This document shows positions 48,542 to 59,592 of a stretch of DNA of 64,000 nucleotides, piece after piece. Below the pieces are notes generated by a model. That model saw only the letters and a program-made list of their open reading frames with translations. It was not told the origin of the DNA and ran no database searches. Source of the stretch: Acanthaster planci (taxonomy: Eukaryota; Echinodermata; Asteroidea; Valvatida; Acanthasteridae); contig NW_019091642.1 in NCBI RefSeq assembly GCF_001949145.1, positions 206,644 through 270,643 on the forward strand. The letters are read 5' to 3'. The position numbers and the translations under genes are program-made. The stretch's first letter is position 1, and each line of letters opens with the position of its first letter.

Positions 48542-49559
48542 TTTAATAACGCTTTGCAGGATCTTTGGTGGGGAAAACATTGTCTCAAGACGAATAAGAT
48601 TTACCTTAAATGCAATAACTAATTCAACAATCACAATAATTAGCATACTTTTCAAAGGCGGGCTTAATAATGTTTGCCACTGCTACTGCAAGTCTGCAGT
48701 GTTGCATGGTTGCATGCATTGTCAGTGCCAAGTCATGCAAAGGGACACCCTCTTCTCCCCTTCCCCCAAAAAGTCGTAAGGACTGGAAAGAAACTGTTAT
48801 AAACACAAGAATTAGATAGCATGTGATGTGAAATTTATCGGTTGCCTCTTGTTTGCTTTTTTCCAGCTTTGGGGAGGGAGTTAATTGGTTGAAAGTGCCT
48901 GGTTGGGGAATTTCTGACAAATTTCTGTATCAACCACTGGGACAGAATAGCCTAACAATTAAAAACAGTCAAAAGCAAATCAAAACAATTTTATTTTCAA
49001 CGATTTTCGTCTTTTTGCAAACGTAGTGATCACACTTATATCTATTCACTTCACAATGCGCCTGTGAAATATACTTCAAGTTAAGTGGTGATTGAAATGA
49101 AACAATAGCATTGCAGGTCTAATTTATTCTGCCGACGCAGCTCGCGTGCACGCTTGTCCTGCGTCCAAAAGAATTATGAAAAACATAACATTTTCACTTG
49201 GTTTACATGGAATAAAGAAGACTCTTCATAACCATAATTGCTCACAACCAGAAAGCATCATGGCTCGATACAGAAAGGTATGGTGTAAGATGAAACGAAC
49301 CTGGTTTTAAAAAAGGTGGTGCTCAGTCATGTACTCTGATGAAACAAAAGGCTTAGATTTCAGAATCCTACGTCAGGCCTACAAATGAACACTTGCATCT
49401 GGCCTTTCCAACGGATGAACGGGGATTTTTCAGTCATAAATAAGATATAGTGACGCAAAAATGTGATGGTACTGCGATCAAACGTGGAAGAAATAACGCC
49501 AATCAGCAAACTCCATAATGAAGGGGTAGACAACTTCAACCTAGCCCGGGGGGTACCGA
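48542..49559. other. Intron 1, nothing recognised
   Basis: No supported feature. This interval may contain the unseen left end of the MULE element. Confidence 0.4.
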
Positions 49560-52246
49560 TTTGTTAATATCAGCACTACAGTTGACACTACTGTTCAAGC
49601 TATGCTGGACCATCAGCGTCAAAAGTCTGCTTGTGATGGCCGGCCTCAGCTACTGGCAGAAAAGGAAACACATCAGGGCCTTGCTGTTTCAGAAGTACTG
49701 GCCTGCAAAAAGTGTCATTTCTCAACGGGAAGAAAAAAGCTATACTCCGAGATACCTCGTCAAGCCGGTAGAGGTCGAAGGACAGCTACTCCAAACTTGG
49801 CCTTCCAGGTTGAACCCCTCAACACGGGCATTGCAGCAACCGGGACGAGAAGACTCTTGACAGCCATGGGTACAATTGTTCCTTCAATAAGTGGACTGCA
49901 GAAAATAGCAACTAAATGTGCGGACATTATTATCAATGAAAAATGTTGGAAATATGGCTGACAATCTGAAACTGGTTAAAGACATTTAACAGTTACAGGG
50001 CTTTGATAGGGACAGGCCCATTGCTGTAGAAATAGATAGGCAATACACCGACTCTCTCAGAAACTGCCGAAAGAAAACACCATTTGTGCCGGCAACACAA
50101 ACTACAGATGAAGTATGTGAAAATGTAAGCACAAAGAAAATGGTGATAATGTTCCACCATGAGAGTAAAACTTTGTAAATGTTCGAATCAAATGTCACGC
50201 AAATACAGAAACAAACGAGTAAGCACATGTTCTGAGCACAAAGATTCATGCAGTGCTACACGCCTGGAAAATTACAACATTGGGGACGAAAGAGAGGGAG
50301 GAAATCAGTATGCCAAAAAACTTCTGGAATGTAAGGAACCCCCTTTAGTGGATAGAATAACAAGTGATGCGATGGCTGTTTTTCGATGGCTGTTTTGCTG
50401 AGGGCTTTATTTCTGAAATACGGAAAAAAGCAGGCACTGAACCAAAACACTTTCTAGACAACTTCACTTCAACAGATCTCTTGGTTCAGCTATCAGCCAG
50501 CCCTCAGTCACTGCTGGCATGTTCCCAGGCCAAACTAAAAGAGACCAAAAAAGATACAGGACCGATTTAGTGATTATGTCAGTCACAGAGTGCAGGCAGA
50601 GGTAGCAGCAATTCTAAAGAAATGTAGCAGAAACTTGGCTCATTTACAGGATAAGGCCGTCAAAGCAGCACCAACCATTCCAGAATGTCACCAGGGCCAT
50701 CTTGACCTGTGCAAGCAGCGGTTCGTGGTAATGGTGATTACAGATTTCCCTACCTTCCTGTTCATGTCAGGGGAAAACTGAATAGGCTAGAGTCTGATAA
50801 GACACTGCTCTCACTGAAAATTCAAAAAAGGCTGTGTCACGAAGCAATTCAAAAAACCCAATATGGTACGACAGCACAAAAAGTGGAGTCCATGAACCAC
50901 GCATTCTCAAAAACAAATCCAAAAGGAACGCTAACCTTTTCCAGAAATGTCCCCTCACGAGACCACAGTGAAATTCATCTTGTCAACAACGGGCATGCCA
51001 ACTCAATCATCATGAAGTGCAAAGCTGCAGGATGTCCTATTTTGCCTGGCTCTCCAGCTGCCGAAACTTTTGCTGAAATTGACAGAAAACAAAAGTATAA
51101 TAAAAAACGGGCTAAGAGTTTTGTGGCGCCGCGCCCCTCCGACGAAGGCGAGGACGCCCTCCTCCTCGAGGCGCGGCGCGTCGGACGGCACGTACCGGAG
51201 AGTCCCTGAGTGGCTAGGGACGAGTCCGTTGGGACCGAAGTATACCGTCCCCCAAGAAAGTTTAATGATCTCTGGTCTTCGTTGAAATGATGCCTAATCT
51301 GATTGGCCGAAACTTAATGACGTAACCTAGACAGACCTGACTTGAAATAGCTTTGCCTGGACACCTGACTTATATACAACAATGAAAGTGGCTGGTTTAT
51401 TCATCAACACTCCTTCAATCACACTCAACCAATACACCAGTAGAGGGTGCTCTCAATGGGATGACTGTGTGACTAGACTTTGCCCGGAGCAATGAGCCCC
51501 ACGATAACCCGTGTGCGTCCAGTGCCACCGGAACCTGAATAAGTCAATGGGGCTATCTCAGGGCTAATACACCACTCACAACTTGCGCGACGAGATAGCA
51601 ATCCACCCTTAATCGACCGTACGCTCCCACAAGGAACTCTGACCGCACCACCAAATAGCCCCTTAATTAACCCACAAAGCCCTTGAACGACACACGCTCC
51701 ACTCGGGACTAGCCACAATAACGACCCAACGTACGAGGGTCTTACCTGTACGCCCGCTCAGTTGCTCTGCTCAAACCACAGTTCAGAGTTTTTATAACAG
51801 GATCGAACCAAATGCAAGGTTCCACTGGAACGTGTTCCCGTCGCGCGTTATATAGCCTTTGCGCTGCTATGACCACGCCCGTGTACGCGCTCACGTGACC
51901 AAGCAGTGACTTTCGCTGCCCTATCGCACTACGCACAAGGCGGAGCCTATGCGCCGCGCTCACTTAACACACAGTTATGCGCGCCTAACATCTGCCTCTG
52001 TTACTGGGCAGAGCGCCATCTATAACTTCCGCTGTGCTCTATGCCCAGCACCCTCTGTCGCGTCACAGTATGCGTTACAAAATCCAGAGGGCTAACTGTA
52101 GGGCGAAACGATATCACTTGTACAACTGTGTCCAGGCCCTGTACAAAAAGGGGCAACTTGAGCCAAAGTCATTTAACCCTCCAGATGTAGATTGGCAGCT
52201 GATTCAGAGTGAGCACAATTGCAGCATAGGTTTTAATGTCACGTGA
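49560..52246 (+). pseudogene. Mutator-like (MULE) transposase pseudogene, interrupted by an LTR
   Basis: Broken frames read in order like the Mutator-like transposase domain of animal MULEs. They include LACKKCHFSTGRKKLYSEIP and a GRGRRTATPN-AFQV block (49,700-49,820), AVEIDRQYTDS with the first candidate catalytic Asp (about 50,030), ITSDA (about 50,362) followed after a short duplication by DGCFAEGFISEIRKKAG, then ECHQGHLDLC (about 50,690) and TAQKVESMNHAFSKTNPKG (about 50,880) with a candidate catalytic Glu. After the insertion the frame resumes RYKIQRANCRAKRYHLYNC and stops at 52,246. At least four frameshifts or stops are visible, so the protein is dead. Family assignment is from motif memory; a profile search would settle it. 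Confidence 0.65.
51122..52067 (-). mobile_element. Solo-LTR-like insertion (946 bp) inside the MULE transposase
   Basis: On the minus strand the segment begins TGTGACGCG and ends GCGCCACA, the TG...CA ends of LTRs. In the same orientation there is a TATATAA at 51,848-51,854 and an AATAAA at 51,396-51,401. It is much more GC-rich than its surroundings. Flanking GTTT (51,118-51,121) and GTAT (52,068-52,071) could be a 4-bp target duplication with one change. Joining the flanks at one copy restores the transposase reading frame exactly (AKS then MRYKIQ), which strongly supports an insertion. No gag or pol is present. Confidence 0.6.
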
Positions 52247-52335
52247 CTTACCAGAACAACGCACGAGTGCTACCCAGTAAGGTTGTGAGCAATTACCTTT
52301 ATCAAATGTATGTAGTTCAAACTAAATCTTACATT

Positions 52336-52765
52336 TTAAAGTAGACAAGCCTTATATGAGCCATGGCCCAGGCACAGGTGCCGTGCGTGGCACATTGTTC
52401 TTCCCACATTAATGGCGGGTGGCTCAAGAGGAAGATGCTCAAGTTTCACACACACGAAGTTCTGGCACGGGTGACTGACATCATAGTCCTTGGGAAACTC
52501 CAGACTCCCAGTGTTTACAATGTAAACCAACCTGTGCACACGCATCCTTGTGCGTGAATTTGAGCCAGGCATGGCAACATGCTGGATGCCATACTTCCTC
52601 TGTGCATAGCCTTTCCACAGAAGCCTTCCAAAGGATATCCACCTGAGACATGATGTCATCATGTATTCCCGCGTACAAGGTCAACCTGCCTTTTCTGCCA
52701 TTGGATAAGTCTTTTATCAAGGCCATCTTTTCTTCGTAGAGACCCGCGGGCCAAGCATTAATCAT
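52336..52765 (-). pseudogene. His-Cys-box (I-PpoI-like) endonuclease domain, one frameshift
   Basis: A minus-strand protein of about 140 residues lies in two frames. The first part (from 52,765, MINAWPAGLYEEKMALIKDL...) shifts near 52,610-52,640 into a 108-codon frame ending at 52,336. In that second frame H64, C66, C71, H76, N85, C91, C97, H100 and C106 reproduce the His-Cys box. The spacing H+2=C, +7=C, +12=H, +21=N, +27=C is the same as in I-PpoI (H98, C100, C105, H110, N119, C125). In I-PpoI, H98 and N119 are catalytic and the cysteines and other histidines bind two zinc ions. An upstream R-M-R-V-H-R-L-V-Y motif is also usual in the animal members. The core is intact; only the frameshift in the N-terminal half argues against activity. 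It is convergent with the MULE transposase, 90 bases from its stop. Confidence 0.7.
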
Positions 52766-53142
52766 GTTTTATTAAAATAGCAGTTCAACAACAAGAGGCC
52801 GAGTCTTTATACATTTGCCTGTCATTAGAATAAACTACATATAATTAATGTTACCTTTGGACATATTAGTACAGCCGTAATGTCACACTCGCTGCAGATA
52901 GCTGGCATGGCAGCTGCTTAATCTACATGTACGTAGCGAAACAGCAAGGGCTTTGAGAGAGAGGGCGTAACAATAAATAATAACAAACCCACAGATGAGC
53001 CAAAGCAACTGGATAATATAGTGTGATTTCTGTTATCATTACTGTCTTTGTGTGAGATTTCAGAACTCAAGCATATGGACTTCCTGCGACCAAATCACTG
53101 ACCAAGGCCAAGGGCATTGGGCGCTGCCATCTTGTCTTTACA
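52766..53142. other. Intron 1, nothing recognised
   Basis: AT-rich with no supported feature. Confidence 0.45.
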
Positions 53143-53507
53143 GGCTGCACTACACCAAATCCGCGCCCATAGAAAACCGGAAATGATGGCCAGAAGATTA
53201 CTTTTCCTTTCAGTTTTGGGGGTTAGACAGGAATTTTTTATTCGTCTTTCCCCGAAGATACCACCCAAAAAGTTGTAAAAATATGCACTCTGAATATAGT
53301 CGCCTGCCTCTGTCCAAAATAGGCCCGCAATTTGGGGCCTTTTGTGAAAGAAATACCCTGTACTAGGGTATTCATAGGAATATTTATGTTTCTATTTTTT
53401 CTGTGACCCCTCCTGATTATGGCATTTTTTTATTGTAAAAACCCCGTGGGATCACAAAATATTAATGTGCTCGCGCGTAGAAATCAATGATATGGTGGCA
53501 TGCACCC
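53143..53507. mobile_element. MITE-like element with TGCACC ends (family copy 3)
   Basis: Same orientation and internal blocks as 48,088-48,541. The right end is GGTGGCATGCACCC then TTAA. The left end GGCTGCACTACACC is less well preserved and no TTAA is visible there. Confidence 0.6.
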
Positions 53508-54479
53508 TTAAGACGGCTCAACCTCGTGCGTGCCTCCGTGTCAGGCTCAAGTGGGTCGTGAGAATGTTCAATGGAAGGTGCTTTATACAAGAACGGTTGG
53601 TAACTAAGCTAAAATAAGTATTATTTTTTAATGTACACCTCTCAAACATTGTTCGAGTGAAGAACTCAATTAAAGTATTTAATGCCTGCACCTCATCCTA
53701 TGGAAAAAATCTCGTGTCGTTCATTGTCACAGCAAACATTCAATTATCGTTAAGAGACCCCGTTATAGTGCTTTCTTCAGCCTTTCCTTTCCCCACTGAT
53801 GCAGTCGTGCATATCAGATTGCGTAGCAACAGACTTGCGTATCAATTTTTATTTGCACGGCTAGTGGTCATTCGACAGCTTGACAGAATTCGGCGTCAGT
53901 AGGGTCCTTGAAAAGCGCGCTGGGTGCTTTCAAACACGGAATAACCTACAAATTACGAGGTGAACAGCATGAGACAACCATGGAATTTGGGTGCAATGAG
54001 CCAGTGAGTCAGATCTTAGATTTTTTCCTGCCTAAGTAATATAAAAACAATGCACGGTTGAGCCTTTAGCCATGACACTTGCAGTGGTTTGTCCCATGCT
54101 AGATTCTTTCATATTACAAACGACCACGACCAGTGTGTGGGTTCAACTGCGGGACACAGAATATACGTCATTATTGTTAAAATTGTTTGCCAATATATAA
54201 TTCTTTTTTACCTGTTTTAATGTTTCGTTCATTGTCATTAGCCTCACTTTGCACAAAGGCAGCCAGTGAAACATGCACACAATTACGCATAAAATTCTTG
54301 CCATAGTATTAGAGCAGTGCCGTGCACAGCGGGTGACGGGGGGGGTAACTTCCCCCCCCCTCCCCCTTGACATATTTTTCCTCTTTTTACGAAGAAATTT
54401 CAGATGTTAGAAATGTATTATGTATTCATCAAATATCAGCTTTTGAATTCCCCCCCACACTCACACACCCAACTGTGTA
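53508..54479. other. Intron 1, nothing recognised
   Basis: Short frames only. Homopolymeric G and C tracts lie near 54,338-54,365. Confidence 0.45.
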
Positions 54480-54640
54480 TTTGCCTGCAACTGGGGACTT
54501 CCTATTGTTCCTCTTTTGTTTGTACTTTAACTTTTTTAGAGGACCACCCATATGTTTTGTACACGGTTGTCAATCGGGGACCCTCTGTCAATCGGGGACC
54601 TTATTGTCCTCTATTGTTCAGGGTCCCCAATTGAATGCAG
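54480..54640. mobile_element. Foldback element, tandem copy 1
   Basis: The left end GCCTGCAACTGGGGACT and the right end GGTCCCCAATTGAATGC are imperfect inverted repeats. Inner CAATCGGGGACC motifs occur twice. It is a diverged copy of the unit at 54,750, about 271 bases away, sharing CCATATGTTTTGTACAC. Confidence 0.55.
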
Positions 54641-54749
54641 AAACAAACTCACACACACACGTCAAAAGCTGGATACGTCGCTGTATTAGAGAAATGTATG
54701 GAGCAGATCCCCCCAACACACGACCCCGTACACATACACACAAGTGTGC

Positions 54750-54913
54750 AAACGCCTTCAATCGTGGACTCCCTAGTGTTCCTCCTTTGTTCATACTTTA
54801 ACTTTTTAGGAGGACCTCCCATATGTTTTGTACACGTTTTCCAACCGTGGACTCTTCGGCAACCGTGGACCCTATTGTCCCGTATTGTTATAAGTCCACG
54901 ATTGAAGGCGTTT
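54750..54913. mobile_element. Foldback element, tandem copy 2 (perfect 21-bp ends)
   Basis: Perfect inverted repeats of 21 bases (54,750-54,770 and 54,893-54,913) begin AAACGCCTTCAATCGTGGAC and bound 164 bases. An inner CAACCGTGGACT pair repeats the terminal motif. It is better preserved than copy 1. Confidence 0.65.
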
Positions 54914-57552
54914 ACACACTCACTTATACCCAGTTTTTTAGTTCAACACACGATGAACGTGATAACGTTCGAATAATTTAATCCGTTCCAATAAAAAATG
55001 TGTGAATGACTTCTAACCACACAGTCTGTATACTGGTTGGATGGTGTGCGCTCATTGAATCATTAATTGGACACCATATCCACTCGTCACATTCCATGCT
55101 GTCACATTCAAATGCTTTGCTGGCCTTGAGATCGGGACCGCCAGGACATGGGCATAGAGTGATTTTGACAAATCCGTTGGATTTATGAAACGCTGTTTAA
55201 AAAGCCATATATTCATACCTATTCAGTGTTCCATCGTTTTGAACGCATGTAAAGTTGTGGCGATGTGAGAATGTTTTTGTGGCCCAATGAAAAACTGCAC
55301 TCAACAGGCTCCACCCAACTGTGACCGTTCTCTTTATTGTAGTCGTAAATATTCATGTTTGTTCTGAGAGCTGTTCGGAGGCATGCTCAGAGTAAATACT
55401 GTATCATAGACCTTTTAACTTATAAATTCGTAATTATGCACGCATGCACACAATTGGCCTTGGCGGCAAGGGCCATTGAAAATGTACACGGGTGCAATTT
55501 TGATCATTTTCTCTTTAAGGTTTCCGGAAATGTTCATTTTTTTCTCCAGAAAATCCCATTAAATCGTTTTTACTATTAGTTTCCAATCTAAGCCGGATTT
55601 CCCCGCCTAATCTCACAGGAAAAATAACGTTTCTAAAGTCTTTTTACAGAGCACCCTGGTACGTTTGCAGCCAAGGCCATTTTGTGCGCATGTGTGCATA
55701 ATTTTGAATTTTTAGCGAAAAGGTCTATTAGGTACGTGGATATGACAATGTTCAGCGCTTCAGCAATGTGTACAATGAATTAAGAACTGAGTGCCCAAAA
55801 GAGTGTTGTTTGAATAGAGCTTGTGAACTGTGACTTTTAAAGCCTAGGGTAGGTACTCAGACTACTGATGTGCTGGGTACTATACTGTAACTTGGCTATA
55901 TTGTCTGTAAACAACATTCAAAACACTCGGTGCTGTGGGGTTGATACCCACTACAGGTAATGAGATTAAGCGGACGCAGTTTGTTTATTTGTTTGCTGCC
56001 TCAAACGCCGATTGATGACGACAAATGACGGCCAAAACGAGATATGAAAGACTAACTGTGAATGATGTCTTCAATTATCAGGTTAGACAAAATAATTGTC
56101 CATTTCAAATAGGTCCCGGCAACATTTGAATATATACAATACTGCTCAACATGCACTTCAGTAGATCTTAAATAGCTAAAATCACGATAATGGGGTGTGT
56201 ACTATGTGTTGGGTAACTCTTCCAAACGGTTACACCAAAGATTTATATTTAAACAAATGCGCACTAGTAGCTGATGTGTATTCAAAGGGTGGAAAACCAA
56301 TTTCATACCGTTGCTTGCACGTTGTCACGAGCTATCTGCGCTCCTAGTTTCTATGATACAACTATGGGTTAACAAAATTGCATACTCCCACTACAAATGA
56401 CCTTGGTACATCGTCATTGTAACTGGATTCGTATGTAACAATGGAGGGGGTTGTGTAGGCCTGCAAAAAATTATAACTCTGTATTGACCGACTGGCACTG
56501 GATTCTTCACTCGCTCATAAGGAAGGAGATGTACTGCAATTACAGTACCGGTACTGAATGGACAATACAAGTTATTGAATGAATACCATGAGATGTTGAG
56601 TTTACATCGTGAAGTATAGGATTACTTGAAGTAAACACCTTTTTAACGCCGTTTGGTATCAAATTAGTACTGTGTGGCATTTAAATAAAACTAGTTTTAA
56701 CAGCATGAGTTCTGTTTCACACTGGATACGTCGTCGGACTTTGACGAAAGGATTTGACTTCTATGTCGTTCATACCTATCTGTTGTTCTCCCTGTTATTC
56801 GCTGTTTTTGAACTCCAAACATTAATTTTATAAATCTGGTCTTTTGGGGTTCAATGTAGATACCACTTGATTTTTTTTATCATTCTAGAATAGAATGACC
56901 TAAAGATCGCTTCGGATCGTAAGGTGAGTAGTGCTATGAATTGAGTGACCTTTATTGTGTGTTTTCTATGCTTACTATCTTCTTGCAGCAGAGTGGTCTT
57001 CATTAGGCTACAGTCACTCGTCCCATTTTTCCTCCTCCAGTGACAGTGGCCCAAGTTGCCTTGGTAAGTTGATTCCAATACATGTTATGTGAATTCTAGA
57101 GGAGTCATAGCTTCTGTGATGCGCAGCGAAAATTTGAGAATCAGGGAAATAAAAACTTTCCTGACAACATTTTGCGCATACACTTTTATTAGAACTCAAA
57201 GACGAATTAGCTGAAATAGAGCACTGAAAAGGTTAAACAAAAACCGACCGCCACCCGGCATTTATAATCCGCTGGATATCTCAAATGAAATTGAGTGTTA
57301 TTAGAAATTTTTACGTTGAAAAATGAAAGACACAGGGACAGTTGATATTCATGGAAACATTTACACTTACAGCTGGTCATTTTTATTTACTAACAAGATT
57401 TTTGGATTAACCTTGTGATGTGGACAAGATAGTCACTGTGGTAGTTTGGGCAGATATCTCTGTAGTGCTCCAGGATTTGCAAAGAAGTGGTGTATTACAT
57501 CCACTTCTACAGGCTTTTCCCCCTAATTGTCATTTTAATGCAATCCGTGCAG
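54914..57552. other. Intron 1, last part, no exon supported
   Basis: A 23-base exon-like unit (57,041-57,063) has a good acceptor and GTAAGT donor but would break the frame, so I leave it out. Nothing else was recognised. Confidence 0.45.
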
Positions 57553-57924
57553 ATATCTGCGGCAATTCTTCAACACAACTTGTTTGGAGCGTTCCTTACG
57601 TTATTAACTACGCACTCCCGGACGGATCCGAGTGGTTTGAAGAGGAGATCTGCAACTGCTCTTGGCTGATCGCGGCGCCTGACGACAGCGTCATCGAGGT
57701 TAGCGTGATTAGAAACAGGCCACCGAATGGCCCACAAATCTCCGTGTACTCGGACGATGAGGGCGCTAAGAGCTCCTTGATGTATGAGCTACAGCACGGC
57801 GAACTTGGTATCTACTACTCAAATGTGTCTACAATTCATATTGCAGCAACCCACCCCACTGATTTCTCGTTTCAGTTCAAGCCGGTGGTCTGTGATATCA
57901 AACTGACTGCTTACGAAAAACAAG
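57553..57924 (+). CDS. Receptor gene, exon 2: CUB domain 1
   Basis: The acceptor is CCGTGCAG and the donor is ACAAG|GTACTG. The exon is 372 bases, phase 1 at both ends. CUB features are the opening ICG, EICNCSWLIAAPDDSVIEVS matching the family C-x-W-x-I-x-AP strand, and FSFQFKPVVC at the end. It joins exon 1 across a codon as D-I-C-G. The central acidic calcium-site region of typical CUB domains is not well matched, so calcium binding is doubtful. Confidence 0.8.
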
Positions 57925-58128
57925 GTACTGAAGGTTCTGATAATAATGCCGGGGAATACAAAATATTGATAACTTTTTAAAAGTCATACATTTATAAATG
58001 AATTTACAAAGAAATTTCGAGAGAGCTACATGTATTGCGTAATGTATGTGTTATTTTCAATGTAAGCATTGAATGGCATGCGTTTTCATTTCTTTTCTTT
58101 TTTTTTAATTAACCAACTACCTCGGCAG
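57925..58128. other. Intron 2
   Basis: GTACTG ... CTCGGCAG, 204 bases, phase 1. Confidence 0.75.
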
Positions 58129-58236
58129 AATGCAGCCCAGACCAGTTTAAGTGTTACAACCAGCAGTGTTTGGTGGGAGATAGGCAATGTGATGGTAAAA
58201 CGGATTGCCAGGTTCATGAGGACGAATATGGATGTG
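58129..58236 (+). CDS. Receptor gene, exon 3: LDLa repeat 1
   Basis: 36 codons, phase 1-1. The six cysteines are in the class A pattern: C-x6-C-x5-C-x6-C-x5-C-x8-C (ECSPDQFKC, QQCL, QCDGKTDC, EDEYGC). The D-x3-D/E calcium-binding end is present as EDEYGC. Acceptor CTCGGCAG, donor GATGTG|GTATGT. Confidence 0.85.
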
Positions 58237-58354
58237 GTATGTGGTAACCATTTTATTACCCGATACAAGCATTTTTAATATACCCAAGGATATAATTCAA
58301 TCCAATGATATGACATCTTTGAAGGACTTCGCAATGTTTTTTTTTTTATTTCAG

Positions 58355-58474
58355 GGATTAATTGTTCCAGTGTTGACCAATATGTATGCCCTGCGTCAAG
58401 TACGTGTATTGGATCCCACTTAGTCTGCGACGGTCATGGAGACTGCCCGGGCATTTTCGATGAGCTAAACTGCG
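58355..58474 (+). CDS. Receptor gene, exon 4: LDLa repeat 2
   Basis: 40 codons, phase 1-1. Class A cysteines are in NCSSVDQYVC, STCIGSHLVC, DGHGDC and FDELNC. The acceptor follows a long T tract (TTTATTTCAG); the donor is CTGCG|GTAGGT. The calcium-binding end reads IFDELNC, a weaker match to the usual D-x-S-D-E. Confidence 0.82.
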
Positions 58475-59205
58475 GTAGGTTGTGAAAAGGGCAGACATCC
58501 CTTAGAGGCTATTTGCGATATGCAATAACCGTGTAGACTTCAAAATTGTTGATTTCAATACGTTAATTTCAGAAAGTGGTCCGTGGTCCTTTACAGTTCT
58601 TTAATTCCAGGGCGTACTTTTGCAGTGACCATGTGCGCATTCAAGGAGAATGTTTCGGTTTTATGGAAGGAGTTCACACTTTTTTTGAGGTTAATATATA
58701 CGAAGAGAAAGATTCCCTCACAAAGAATTTTTGCAGACATATACCTTTATTAAAAAGAGGACATCCTTGTCGGGTGACGTATGCAGAAAGGTATTTTGTG
58801 TCTCTATCGACAACAAATAATAAGAAACAGAAAGGGTGCATTGCATCGCTGCAAAAAAAAAGTTATCATAGGATCGTGCGGCGGCGTATCAAGTTTTTGG
58901 TGTCGGGAGGCAAATCCAAAAGTAAACGCACTTTCGGACTCATACAACGTGATAACGGGGGAGAAAATATAGCCTATTTATTTTGATATATAAATGTACA
59001 GATTATTTTTTTTCCTACTCACCTATGAAGTAATCTCAGTAAAAAAGAACCCCCCTCCAAAAAAATAACATAAATGTAAATGTGAAGTAACCCCAGCGGT
59101 GTTGAGGTAACACATTTTGGTGTGATCATTCGATAATACCGAGAAATGTTGCTTTTAACACCAGAGTTTTTACGGTTGTTTCTCACTCTACGTTGTCTCC
59201 TCCAG
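58475..59205. other. Intron 4
   Basis: 731 bases, GTAGGT ... CTCCTCCAG. A + strand frame inside (58,576-58,986) is not domain-like and spans splice signals. Confidence 0.65.
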
Positions 59206-59592
59206 GACGCTGTGGCGACCCCCACATTGATCTAGGCTTCAATCCAACGGTTTCTATTACCCAACCTGTCGACTTTGCCGTGGGCTGTCTCTGGCTGGTT
59301 ACAGCATCTAGTCACAGTCACTCTAGATTCCGAGTTGACATCATAAATTTGCCAGTCGTCGTACACGGGTCTACCACCACGCAACCCGCGTCGTTGTCCC
59401 TGGGTCACGGGCGTGACCCTGCTAACGGGCACAAGTTGGTCAGAACCATGAACAGCACTACGTACCCTGCAGTTGTCACATTGGATAGTCCAGTCATGTG
59501 GATCATTCTGGATACGCACTGTGACGCAAGCGAGTTGCCCGCCAAGTGGTTGGATTGTTTGGAGTTCACATTATCGGAATACGACATTAAGG
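59206..59592 (+). CDS. Receptor gene, exon 5: CUB domain 2
   Basis: 129 codons, phase 1-1. Four cysteines are in the CUB arrangement: RCGDPHID, GCLWLVTASSHSHSRFRVD, DTHCDAS and LDCLEFTLSEYD. The exon ends at donor ATTAAGG|GTATAG. No stop or gap is present. Confidence 0.8.

Noticed and set aside
51473-51718. 81-codon minus frame
   Set aside because: Lies inside the solo-LTR-like segment; no known protein, and the GC-rich composition makes a chance frame likely.
57041-57063. A 23-base microexon with good acceptor (TCCTCCAG) and donor (GTAAGT)
   Set aside because: Both neighbouring exons are phase 1 and this unit is not a multiple of three, so it would shift the frame of the CUB exon. It could be an alternative poison exon, but nothing supports that.
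58576-58986. 136-codon + frame in intron 4 of the receptor gene
   Set aside because: No CUB or LDLa features; the splice sites on both sides give symmetric phase-1 exons without it.
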